A DNA stretch of 64,000 nt. It comes from Phoronis australis. Its lineage: Eukaryota > Phoronida > Phoronidae. The stretch lies in the NCBI GenBank assembly GCA_002633005.1, contig NMRA01000310.1:190624-254623 (forward strand), given 5' to 3'. Under the pieces are notes generated by a model. The model worked only from the letters and a program-made list of their open reading frames with translations. It was not told where the DNA came from and made no database searches. Each line of letters begins with the position of its first letter. Within the stretch, counting starts at the first letter, position 1. Shown piece by piece: positions 1 to 12,000 of the stretch. Made by a program: the position numbers and the translations under genes.

Positions 1-3000
1 AGTTTGGAACCTGCAAGGATTTCAGGTAGCCCTCAAGCTGTTTGAGATTGCAAAAAATCGGATCGTCTTTCACATTTTTGGAACTGGAGGAATTTGATTT
101 CGGAATGAAATGTCGGCTGATGTTAGGCATTGGCAGGAAAGTACTGGGGTCTTGGGTTGAACTGTCAATTTTCCAGTTGTGTCCGTATTTGTGGAGCCCG
201 ACTTTCTGTTTAAGGGAGGAAGTGCAAGAAATAAGTTGTGTGACAGAATTTTAATCTAAAGCTTCTTTGGCCACCAGTGGTGTGCACGATTGTCAGAATG
301 TAGCCGGTGAAATTGTTTAAAGGAAAATGAAATTAGGCATGAAAATCCGTTTCAGTGTCCGTCTTAACAAATATTCATTAAAAGTTCCCGGAGTCGAGTA
401 CACTGGGTCGATTCGAACAGACGTTGCTTTATTTGCTTTTAGTCAAATATGGCAAGACATCGACAAAAGAGTTTACACGTGCGACATATTTTGTTTTTCT
501 ATCCTCTACTTTCATCAGCAGTTAAAGCGCCTATCTCACGGCTCTTGTAAGTCTGCAATACACTGCTCTCGACTGCACTAACAACGAAAATCATATAAAC
601 ACTGCTGTCATTGTTGTTTTGACGCATTGCTCAAGTTCATCTTGTTCAAATGGCATAATTTTTTCTCTTCCTTTCTTGTGTCATGTTTATGGTAGACTGT
701 ATATTAGTTTGAGTTTCTGCTATAGATGGCGCCTGTAGTATAACGGTCAGCCATCTTGATTAAGTCGTGTTGTATTCGTCTTAAGTCAAGTATAGCTAAT
801 ATTAGTTTATTATTCCGTGAAATAGCGTTAAAACAACAAGAAAATTAATTCGACTACAATGAGTAAATTTGCAAATTCGTCAAATGTAAACTTTTACTAG
901 GATTGTATAATTCCAATTGTCCCTTTTGGGAAATGTTCGAGAATCTTTCTGAAAATTATGCAGTCAAGAGAAGTTAGTGCATGAACAAATGTTGCGAAGT
1001 TCTTGTTTTTTGCTGAAAAGCGTAGATCTCATAAATTAAATGTTCAATTGTGAAAAGACTGGCTGTATAGCGTCAAATTGAAAACGTGTTCACTGTATGT
1101 GTCAGGGGCCGATAGCGCATAGCCTAGTGGATTGCATTATATATGCAATCGTTTCAAATAATCACTAAAACACGCCCACGGACATATTTTTGCAGCCACA
1201 CGTACCAGGAACGCCAGATTTGTAGTACAACTGCTCTGAATCTTGCTAATGGCCTCGTTTGAGACAATGTTATTTTTACATTGCGCCTTGCGGTCATTCC
1301 CAAACTGTAGTGATATTTTTTTATAAATGCTAGCGATATGGACATTTTTATGTTTATGATCTCATTGTATTGTGAGGCACCGGTATCCGCGTCAGTCTTC
1401 CCACGAAGGGTCCATTTTCCGTGTCTTGATGAGGAGAGATCCTTTGGCTGGAGGAATGGAGTCCACCGCACATTGTCCAAATGCCTGTCCGCCGCTGTAT
1501 ATACCTTGAACACGTATCACATGAACATGTTTTTCTCATGCTGGCGTATACAGCGGCGTAATTTCCTCTTATTCAATTCCTGGATCCGTGCATGATAATC
1601 CGACCAATAGGATTAGAGGATTAGGTTGCATAGTTTATAAAACTGCTGGGACGATATACCTCGTTGTTTCCGACATAAATCATCAATCACGACCCTTTAT
1701 ACTTCAAATGAAGCTGCAGGTATGCTGTACATGTGGCTAAATTTCTAGTCAATTTCATTGACAAAACTGGATCAGACGTAAATTATGTCTTGAAGTTAGA
1801 TTTTAATTTTTTAAAAATACATTTCACGAAGATCTGTACGGTTGCGCCACGTAGACGCAAGAAACTCGGAAAAACTTTTTACGTGATCCCACTAGTTTTT
1901 GTCGCGAGTCTATTGGGTTCAGGGAACGCATACGTGATCAGCTTGAGTAATAGTTTTCAGAAACATATATGCAGCCCATTCTGCCAAAAAAAAAATCTGC
2001 AAGCGGCTGGCGTTCATACCACATTTTGTAAAAATTATGGACTCATATAGACCTAATTGAAAACCATTGTTTCTTATACGCTGTAAGGATAGCTTGTATG
2101 GCGGAAAGACCTATAGGGTCTACGTATTTGTGAGCCGCCAAATTTCTGTTACATGTCAGTAAATAGGTATACAGACACCGCAGCACAAGGTGACTGTTCA
2201 ACGATAAATTTTACAAATTTCTGGAGCTGTGAATTCCACTATTTTTTGCGTTCGCATGGTAAAAAAACAGTACTCACGAAGGTGCAACAAAATGCTGCGC
2301 CAAAAATAAAGATCGGTTAGAATTCAATCGGCGGGATCGGATGCCCCATATGCGACTTAGGTATAGATGGAAAAATGAATGATACAGTCAGTGGTCGAAC
2401 GAGCCGCGACAACAAACACGGCGATCGGGAATGCATCGACAGAGCATGATCAGCAGGCGAGACAGAGAGTTATAAAAGTTGTAACACGGAGAGCGAATTA
2501 TTTATCGAATTGTAACCCAGGTAAAGTGCTAATTCCACAAAGTAGTTAAAAACTCCAGTTTTGAGTGTAACAAGGGAACAGTCGAGCTTTTAGGCGTTTT
2601 TATCCTTCCTCAGGCTCTGTCTGATCAACGATTGAGATGACCGTTAGATGGCAGGCCAGGCTGTCAATAACGGTATCGAGGAATACGCTGTTAGAGGTTT
2701 GTAGGATCCTTCTCGGTGAAAACAGTTCTGGCATTTTCGAAGTCACTTAACAAATCAGCCACCATAGATGTCACTGAACCAACTTTCGAGGTTGTCCTGT
2801 TGAGCTATTGGCACAACTATCGGCTATTTCATCAGCGATCTGATGATTTTAAACATGACTGCCTCGCTTCGTGAATGGGTAACTGAGTTTGCTTTGAAGG
2901 TGAGAAGCGACGGAAAAATCGCGACCAATACAACCCCTGCCCCCCTAACATATGCACTACAAATTGTGCATTGCGCTACTGAAACAAAAAACGAAACTCC

Positions 3001-3024
3001 TATAGTCACTTCATTTTCCTCAGA
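1..3024. other. No gene recognised
   Basis: Only short, unconvincing open frames on either strand and no repeat that I can match elsewhere in the window. Confidence 0.5.
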
Positions 3025-3731
3025 AAATAAAGGGACGAGGAAAATCTATCAATTAGCTTTCCAAATTGTATGTAAAACCTGTCTCGGAATTGAAGTGGGA
3101 GAGAGAAATTAACTAATGCGATGATACTCAGTCATGGAAAAAATTAATTCTGTAATTTATCATTGTACTTCTGATGTCAGACTCAGATGGTTTCAATTTC
3201 GTATCAACCACAGACTTATTGGTACAAACTCTTATTTAAAGAAAATAGGTGTTAGTAAATCGTCTTGTGTTCTTTCTGTGAGCAACACGACGAAACAATT
3301 CTACATTTGTATTGGGAATGTTCACTTGTTCAGAAGTTTTGGGGATATTTAAAAACATGGATGTTAAATCAGTGCGATTTCTCTCTGCAGTTAAATATGT
3401 CTTCCGCCTTGTTAAGAGATCCAGTCTGTAGATTAGAAGTTAATTTAATTCTTTGTTTAGCGAAATTTCACTTCTACAGGCAAAGACTGCAAAAGGCCAA
3501 GCCCAATTTTCTGTCATTTTTACGTGAGGTATGTGATTAACACAACCTGGAAAAAATATTTTCAATTCTAAATTGGATCCTGAGAGATTCCAGGCAAGGT
3601 GGTCTTCTTTTTTGCCTAGCAACTAGGTTTCGATAACGTCCGTAATTTGTTTGATGTACTTGAATAGATTTCATATAGCTTTACAACTATGTATTGGTTG
3701 GTTGAATTAATAAATGTTTCATTAAAAAAAA
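3025..3731 (+). mobile_element. L1/Tx1-type LINE, 3' end fragment
   Basis: Translated pieces in two frames read GTRKIYQL, then LRWFQFRINHRLIGTNSYLKK, then after a +1/-1 shift FCEQHDETILHLYWECSLV and KFWGYLKTWML. This is the typical C-terminal CCHC-like block of L1/Tx1 ORF2. It is followed by aataaatg and a short A run at about 3723-3731. The frame is broken, so the copy is dead and 5'-truncated. Confidence 0.75.
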
Positions 3732-6664
3732 TCCCGGGCTCGACAGTGTTGTTTTTTAGGAATTGAATAATTGCAATATTTGTTTACATTATAGTCAATT
3801 ATTTATCAAAACCTGGAGTTTGAACGAGCTCAGGTATCCCAGTGAGGATAAAACACGGCACGTTCACTTTAATTACCTGAAATTGGAATTTAAATCAGTG
3901 TGGTGATATGGAAACCATATGAAAGCGTGTATTCGCGGGACTAAAATTTCTTACTCAGAAACACACTGTACGTGGATTTTCCCTTGTCTAAACATGCTGG
4001 ACAATGTGTGGAATACAGCGCATTTCTTTGAATAGCCATTGCGTTTTCCCGCTAAATGCGGAGTGGCCGGCGAAATTTTTAACGATGAGTGGGTCAGTTT
4101 GGCTCAAAAAGACCAAACAGTGCACTGATTCAGTAACAGCCAGGTCGTGGTGTAAGGGTGACCTCACTAACCTCGATACAATGGGGGTATTGTCGGTCAA
4201 TAAATGGCCCGTTTCCATAACCTACGCGAGTGCCTGCTGAGACGGTGAATAAAGAAGTTATAGATCGGTGTAGAATGTGTTTAAATCTGTCGAGGAATGC
4301 GGCTGAGATGTTGAATAAAGGCCCGTTGACGATTATGGAAATAAATAATTAGAGCCTTACTACATCGGAAATATGCAATAGCGAAAGATTGGGTAAGTTG
4401 TTTATTCTCGACATACAGCTGTTGTCAGGAAAAAAGATGTTGAAAAAATCAGCACCACACACCAGTTGTAACTCGGTACATCAGTACTGTATGGAGGTCA
4501 TTAGGTTGACCTACACACAGTAACCCACGGCGGGAACTGTCTGATACTATTTCGGATGAATACCAATTGTAGGCATAGTTGAACGAAAACAAATATTTCG
4601 TTGTGAGAAACAATACCTGATTGTAAATTCATCTTGTTCACATTGTATTGATTCATTCACGTGGGAGTCTTTCAACCTATATTCGTTTTTCTGAATTGAT
4701 CTCAATGATTGACCATTGGTTACCGTCATAACGCGGACCGCGTTTGCACTTGTTTAGTACAGCTGCAATTCTTTAACAAAAGTACCACCGCAATCGAGAG
4801 TAAATTTGGACGCCCTTCGACCACAGTTCCTGGAAAATAATACAGGTAAGTCAAATTACACATCTTTGATACTAGCTTCGGGACGTCAGATGGGCGGCGC
4901 ACCATAGGGGGTTTCCCCGGTATTTCAATTCGGCGACTCGCTTCGGAAGCCCAGAAGCATGAGTGCCGCGCACCATGGGGACTGGGGGGCTAGCTATAGC
5001 CCCCACTTATTTCAGTGCTGCGCCGACCATGCGTCATGCACACTTTGAAGTCTCATTGGAGTGTTCTACGAGTCAACTGGCTATAAAACTGCGCGTTCCA
5101 TCCAAGAAGGTATCTTTTGATTTAGACCACGTACCGCTGTAAAATGATTTCGATGCGATCCTATAATCAGATGCCGAGAAGTGGTTCCTGGGTTTGAAGC
5201 AGCCGCAATTCCTTAATCCGGCCTTATCCGTTGCCAGATCATAATATGCTCGGCACGTAAATCCGTGACAAACAAAACATTACTAGTAAGACCGAGTGCA
5301 GAGGAGTATGAGACACATTTTTTCAACGCTCGATAGTCATACAGCAAGGCCAGGATTCGAACCCGAATCTCCCACCTACTGTACTCACTAGCTGACACTG
5401 GCTGATTAGGCCAACATGTCGGATTGTGTCACGCAATAATCTGAGACAATCGCAGCAAACGAGGGATACCATTTATATTCAGCGTATCGGTGGCGTTACA
5501 ACAACACGTAGGTAAGATGGTTTTTAATGCGTGGATTATTTACGATACAGTTTCGCTTATCTGTTTGATTTAATTGTTTACAGTCTCTAGTTTCAGAAGC
5601 AGTGAATAGGTTAATGATGTTTTAAACCTTATTCACAAAAATTGTCCGTTTTTACAATATTTTACACATGTGTAACAAAATACCTTATCTTCATTCTCGG
5701 GGAACTTCAACTGAGAAATACATACCGCGTAGCTAGAAAAATAGATTTTTGTACAACCACCTTCAACAGCGTGGCTGCTATTTCTTACAAAAATACCTTA
5801 CGTTTTGCGATTTGATTTGTCATAGAAACCAAAATAAGGAACTAATCGAAAATTCCTCACAGTGTTTTTGAGGTAATTGGTGAACTTTTCATTTAAAAAA
5901 GGTTTCATTAAAATCGACCAATGCGTTATTTTGCTATGAATATATCTTTTTTTAAAAATTAAATTTTGACTTAAAAAGTTGTTAATGTAATAACATTAAT
6001 GGCACATAAAATATATTTTTATAATTCCTCATCCTTTTTCTTTCAGAAAATATGTACTTTCACCTGTTTTTTATATACGAGATAGAATGAAGGCCACTAA
6101 ATAAGGTTTCAGATAACCTTAAGTACTGAAGATTTTGAAGTTATACGGGATCGCCGAAACATTTCAGTTCATTCCATGGTTTATGGGCCAACTTTGTTGC
6201 AACGGCTGGTCTTGTTATATACAGCATGTACACGATAACGTCATACGGAAATTGACGAATATCGTATGCGATAAGAATGTCCTACATTCGGAGGACCTGA
6301 GCAAAAGGCCTAGGGGTTTAAATGACAAAATAACATTACTATTGATTGAAGACCACGAAATATGTATTCCGGCCAACTAATGTACTCCTCCAATTCTCGC
6401 CTTCGTGTTTAATTCTTTCACCGTGACGCAAAGGTGTTGGTGATCAAGCCCTCTACGGTGGATTACGTCACCATCCACGGTTTGACTAGACGAAGCACAC
6501 ATGACGTGACGTAGCAACTGTCATCCACTAACAACCATTCAAGATACATACTCGTATTTCAAACATATACTGACGACGACTACTGTTGTGCTTGAACCAA
6601 TTTAGCCCGGGTTGAAACTTGTCCACAGTTATATATTTTTTAATCGCTACTGTCACAGGGACAT
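3732..6664. other. No gene recognised; one tRNA-like SINE head
   Basis: AT-rich sequence with open frames under 85 codons. Apart from the SINE head near 5335-5405 nothing can be named. Confidence 0.5.
5335..5405 (-). mobile_element. tRNA-like SINE head
   Basis: On the minus strand TCAGCTAGTGAG (box A-like) is followed 30 bp later by GGTTCGAATCC (perfect box B). It lacks a convincing tRNA cloverleaf by eye, so a SINE head or tRNA pseudogene is more likely than a tRNA gene. Confidence 0.4.
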
Positions 6665-6865
6665 TATTGTTTCACGGCCGAAAAAGCGCATTTTTGGGAT
6701 TGTTATTGAACGAGACAGTCTTCTCAAAGTTCCTTCGCTTTGATCAGAGCTAAGAAACCACAAAACCCGCCATGTTTTGGGGATTTTATTACATATCGTC
6801 AATTCTCGCCGCTGTCTGCCAGCCATTTGATGAAATCGAGGCCGGCGTCTTTGCCATTTAAATAC
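6665..6865 (+). repeat. Interspersed repeat family C, copy 1
   Basis: Shares the cores ggccgaaaaa-gcattttt, cttgaagttatt (diverged here), caaaacccg and cgtcaattctcgccg with the other copies. Copies have no open frame in common. Confidence 0.55.
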
Positions 6866-7574
6866 ACTAAAAATACTCAGCCGTTTAACGAGTGTAACAG
6901 GGTTCTGCAACAGAGCGTTCGCCTGGTTTCACGGAGCCCGGATTCCGCGCAACCGCTGATTTCTGTCAAGGCTTTCCCTAATTTATTACCGCGAAATATA
7001 TCGCAAGGACGGACGTAAAATACGGTCATTTTTACTAGTTGGACAGAAAATACAAATCTCTGCACACAAATGCGTGATGCGTGATAACTTTCCTTTTGTT
7101 TACGACAGTTGCTCAAAGACAAGACATGCTCATAAGAGCCCACGCGAAATTTCGTGTATTTTTAAGAAACGTTGCTCACCGGCACTTCGGTGACGCTGTG
7201 AAAAAGTGTGCACAAACTGTGAACACACGATGGGCTATATATATTTACGATTTCCGGCTGTTGTTCGCGTTGAACCTCCGTTACGAACGGCGTGAATGTT
7301 AATGTTATATCTACGATCAGGAGCAAATGAGCTCGCCAAGCGACGAGCGACCAAGTTACATCCTTTTTCACTTGAAAACGAACAGATATCAGTAGGAGTG
7401 ACTTACAGGTGCCCGGTATTTTGAGAACCAGGTTTCTTCACTGGATAACATATGCACCAAACTTGTTCTTAATAACAATCGCGTATCAAAAATAAGGTTG
7501 TGGAGGCTCCATCGCAGTTTGTATACATGACGTCATTTACATAATCATTGAGACAATATGAGCTGTTCGTTTTT

Positions 7575-7785
7575 ATGTGCGTTTTTATGACCGAAAATGC
7601 ATTTTTTTTAGAGTTATTGCTACAGGAGACAGACTTCTTGAAGTTATTAGTTATGTCTGGAGCTACAAAACAACAATAATTGGTGATTTTTGTGATTTTA
7701 GTAAATATCGCAAATTCTCGCCGTTGTTTGCAAGGCTTTCGCTGAAATCAAGGTCGGTGTCCTTACCAGTCAATTACGTTTAAAA
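7575..7785 (+). repeat. Interspersed repeat family C, copy 2
   Basis: tttttatgaccgaaaatgca, gacttcttgaagttatta, gcaaattctcgccgttg and gaaatcaaggtcggtgtcc match copy 1 base for base over most of the stretch. Confidence 0.55.
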
Positions 7786-7794
7786 TACAGGTGT

Positions 7795-7875
7795 GATTAT
7801 GCTCCGACTGCGGAACGTTAGGTTGCGACCGTGAGGGTTGCAGGTTCTAATCCGCGCTGGGGCTCATCTCAGAAA
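7795..7875 (+). mobile_element. tRNA-like SINE head, diverged
   Basis: Contains GCAGGTTCTAATCCGCGC, one base from a canonical box B, preceded by a plausible diverged box A. It lies next to a repeat-family C copy. Confidence 0.3.
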
Positions 7876-8379
7876 ATAACTTTTCTCGCCAATAACGCTC
7901 CTTTAACTCCCACCATTATAGCACATCAACGTCTTACAATGGTGTGATTTCTTGAGCAGTGGGGTTCATTACGTCAAGTGTCCCACCAATAATCGATGTA
8001 TTCATTTCGTGACGCCCGATTGATAGAAGATACTGTTAGCGACCGGGGTTTCCTCACCGTGGAAATCTTCAGCTGAAGAGTTGCTGCAAAGCGTCTATTT
8101 TCTGTTAATTTAAACTAGGCACGGTTATTATTCACGTCCTGACCTGAGCCCAGACAGTCAAATGCGTGTACATGTCGTCGGAGTGCCCTCTTCACTTGTC
8201 ATTTAATATTTCAAGAAAACTAACGATATAAGGACAACTCGTGTTATCATCAAATCAGTTTTGTTTTAATCATACTGTTAAAAATATAACCGTGACGTTA
8301 TTGTGTTTAACATTCATCGCCTAGTGCAATGGTTCCTGAGTAACCCATTATTAAAACGATAAGTGGTAACATGACTGTG

Positions 8380-8720
8380 TGTCACGTACACAATAGCCGA
8401 GTCCAGCGTGCGTTGTTTCTGTCGCAATCACTCCAGGATTTGTACTCGTCGAGGTACTAGCCGTGAGGACAGCAGTCACTGTGGAGTGGAGTGTATGGGC
8501 ATCGCTGTTGTGTATTCCGAGTGGTGGTAGTCCGGTGTGAGGTACATGTAAGCCGGTGATGGTGTGTTGCGTGCGGATACAAATGTCAGGTGTGACAAAT
8601 GGGCGCGTATGTGGCGCTGCGCATAGGCGTCGTATTGTTGGCGTTGGGGTGATGGTGGTGACGCTGTTCTCTGGTGTCTCATGTGCACGAGTGTAAAAAG
8701 TTGGCAGATGCGTGTACAGA
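8380..8720. other. TG-rich tract upstream of nvd
   Basis: The plus strand is strongly G/T-biased (gtgtgttgcgtgcggat, ggcgttggggtgatggtgg). Similar tracts lie at 30775-30850 and 33010-33070, so it may be a repeat. The 138-codon reverse open frame here is threonine/histidine-biased low complexity. Confidence 0.4.
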
Positions 8721-8820
8721 TTGATAAACATGAAAAAACAAACGCAATGCTCAGTAAAATGTAACATGTGTCCATTCCAGGTAATTCATCCTCAGAGAGA
8801 ACACGTCAGAGATCGCCTCT

Positions 8821-9045
8821 ATGAACATCATCCAAACACTGACAGAACTGTCTTCGTCCGATACCGTTTCCACTCCCATCGTCTTTCTCACGGCGTTACT
8901 ATGCGCAGTGGTTTTCTTGGCAACATTGTACGGCTTGCACAGTCTCTGCTGCGTCCCGCTGAACAAAGTGAGACGACTTCATGACATTGGCTATGTAGCT
9001 GGGATCGGGGAGCAACACCTGAGTAAGAAGGAATTGGCAAATCTC
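8821..9045 (+). CDS. nvd: nvd exon 1: start and membrane anchor
   Basis: This exon has 75 codons and ends in phase 0 at CTC|gtaagt. It encodes a polar start, a strongly hydrophobic stretch ([19 protein letters not shown]) and the linker before the Rieske domain. The 5' UTR start is unknown. The region just upstream (8390-8720) is unusually TG-rich. Confidence 0.85.
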
Positions 9046-12000
9046 GTAAGTAAAACGTAAATTGTGCCTCATGGGGACTTGTCCTTGATGTTCAGGGGAA
9101 TGCTGGTGTGAAAGACAGTGTCCCCGGCACCGAGTTCAATTACAGTTTGGCCTGCATCATTCAATAATTTTGGTTTTTGATTACACGTGGGGTTGACTAG
9201 ACCCAAGGCGAGAAAAGTAGTGTGGTCATATGTTTCGCTTTTAATGCATGGCGAAATCTTGCGTAGATTTGCGTGATATTGACTTTTCCCGAGTGTCTAA
9301 CGTATACGGAACATTACCCGGTGCCGGACTAGGGCGGTGGACTCTTTTTTTTTTCTTTACTCCTATGCCGTCTAAAGTGGGTTAGCGTGGCGTGCAGTTC
9401 AAATGTTTATCGTTCAAGCTGCTTCTGTGGTTGTTAGTGTGGCCATTTATACAGAAGAGAAATTCTTTTTTTTCAATTTTCGTGAAAACTGGGAATTTGC
9501 CTCTTGTAAAATGTATAATTCTTTTCGTTTCAAGTTTTGAAAAAAGACTTGTCGAACGCTTATCCCTCCTTATTGGGAAACGTGACATCATGACCTCTTG
9601 ACCCGACGGTGAATGAAAATATAAAGCCACATTGACCAGAGACGTCTTTGCTTTGACAGAAAATATAATCACGTAAGCGAATACGCGCATATATCATGAG
9701 TGGGATGAGGATGAAGTTTGAACGATGGTACACCGGCAACCACAGTCTTTACTTCCGGGCGTATTTAAAAAATGGTGAACTTGATATTTTTTTCTAGAAA
9801 TACTTACTCAAGTAGAAGCGAAAACCTTTCCCGTATATACATCACGAAAACTCAGTTTCGACACGAATTGCTTAAAAGGTATTTTCACGGATTTTCGCGT
9901 TCCGCGCCATTTTAAGACTTTTTTTAAATACCTGTCCTTTCGCAAGCAAATCATTTCCGAAAATTTAAGCGCCTGATTGTTTCTCTTTGGAATACAGTTT
10001 ACGCAAGTTTTGAGTTTTATGCTCCGTGGGATATTCCTAGTCATCGGCGAATACCGAACTACTCAGTGGTACGATGATCAAGGCGAAATGACACTTAAAC
10101 TGAATGTTTTGAATAAAACGGTGAAAATAGTGACGATGCCGGAAATGACGAGGAACAAAGAGACCGTGCAAAATTTTTGCAACCATAGAAAAATTAGACA
10201 TTTATGTTCAAAGTGCACTAGTGTAATCTTACTGTACGCGCGTAGGAATGTTGTGGAGTGACGGAGTTATGAAGGCCCCTCTGTCGACACCATTTTCACC
10301 CTTCACCCTCACACTCTTCCCGGTAGCCATCAATTTATCAATTTTGCCATTGCCCCCCCNCCCCCCGTCGCCGTCCTCAGCCCTTTCACTTTCGTCTCTC
10401 ATTAAAAACTGCTACGCGATTTCAAAGCTTAGAAGACAGTTTTTCTTGTTTCCTTTGTATTATTAGAGAAACAGCATTACCGCGCCATTAGGCCCATGGT
10501 CGTCTGCGCGGAACTGCGCTTAAATGCGAAACTTAGGCGCATGCACCAACATCGAAACCACTTGTGTAAAAAAAGGTAGCGAAAACGGGCATTAATATTG
10601 ATATAGGCCCATGGGTCTAAAGGTACGAATTTATGGTACTACTGCTCCAACTTCATGAGTAGAGGGCGCACTCGACAGCTGGTGTGTCGCTCGTTTGTGA
10701 ACAATGCTCATCTGATTCGGCCGTGTCCAGAAGAAGTTATGATTGAAAAATTGTTGTAGAACACAGTTTTCCCTACACAATTGAAAGAACAGACCCAGGC
10801 ACTCACCAGACATCTTGTCTGCATCATAGGAAGGAAACCTCCGTTGTAAACCAACTGATTTGTTTCTAAAATGTGGTAACATAAAACTGGATGTGGATAG
10901 AAGAAAGGGGCTAATAGTAAAATAATGACGTATTAAAAGTTCATTTGCTTGTTATCGGGAAAGGAAAAATCAACAGTCATCTTAACAGTGTTGTAAGAGT
11001 CGCAGCCGCATAGTGTCGCAGACGTTTTCGTCAGCATGTTTGAACACGCTGTGTTGTAACGAGCTGCTGCGACAACGCTGCTCTTATCATTCTTCCGGGG
11101 ATGCGTTCCGTAGGCGCAAGAATCTCGCGAAAAAGCAAGATCAAGGCGAAGGACAAGGCAAAATCACGCGAATGTTTCGCGACTATGCCCTGAGTACCGC
11201 TCACTGTTTCCCTGCATGCCGCAAGGTGGGGCGGTAGCCGCGCCAGCACGCAGGTATCACTGAATGTTCCTCGGGAATTTTTTTACACCGGCGTTTCTGA
11301 TTGGCTATTCGAATTCTCAACAGGCAGCACTTTACGCAAACAAACTGGCATGACTGATGGACTGAAGTGTAAATGTCTATTGTACAGACAAATCGGTGCT
11401 TAAAATTTATGTTCAGGCAATGTGAAGCCTAAAAAGTGTGATTGCGCCTTTTCGGAATGCATCTTTCTACTGTCGATGATTTTGTTTACGATAGTGTCCT
11501 GTATTCATACAGTATGAATAACACACCAGTTAAATCGGCCAGATATGTGTTTATTGTACATGTATATGCTTCAAGCACGCGGCTATTAAATATCACTGCA
11601 GAAACGAAGTAGTTTCTGCGACGCCACTTCCATGACAAGGCTAAAAATCGTTCACAGTCCTCCAATTTTTCAAGGTGTTGTAAAGCTAACCAATGACTGC
11701 CGAGGTTACATCGACCAATGCTAAAGCGCGTGCCACTGCGTGATACCTACGTGATGGCTGGGCTAAGCACACAGGGAACCAACGATTGAGTACCGTAGCA
11801 ATATGGCGGTAACTGAAGTGATTGGTCGTTGAGGGTTGGAATGCTAAACTGAGGGATAGAATTCACCATAAGCGAACATATCTCGCCTCAAATGTTGTGG
11901 GTCTGAGGAGCACAACTCTGACTTTGTGTCTGTTGTTATTTATTTATTTAAACTTCTTTAAAAGACTGGGTGACCACTTCAGTGAATACACTGATTTTCA

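Noticed and set aside
8351-8767. 138-codon reverse open frame
   Set aside because: Composition is threonine/histidine low complexity caused by the TG-rich tract; no domain and no splice or start context.
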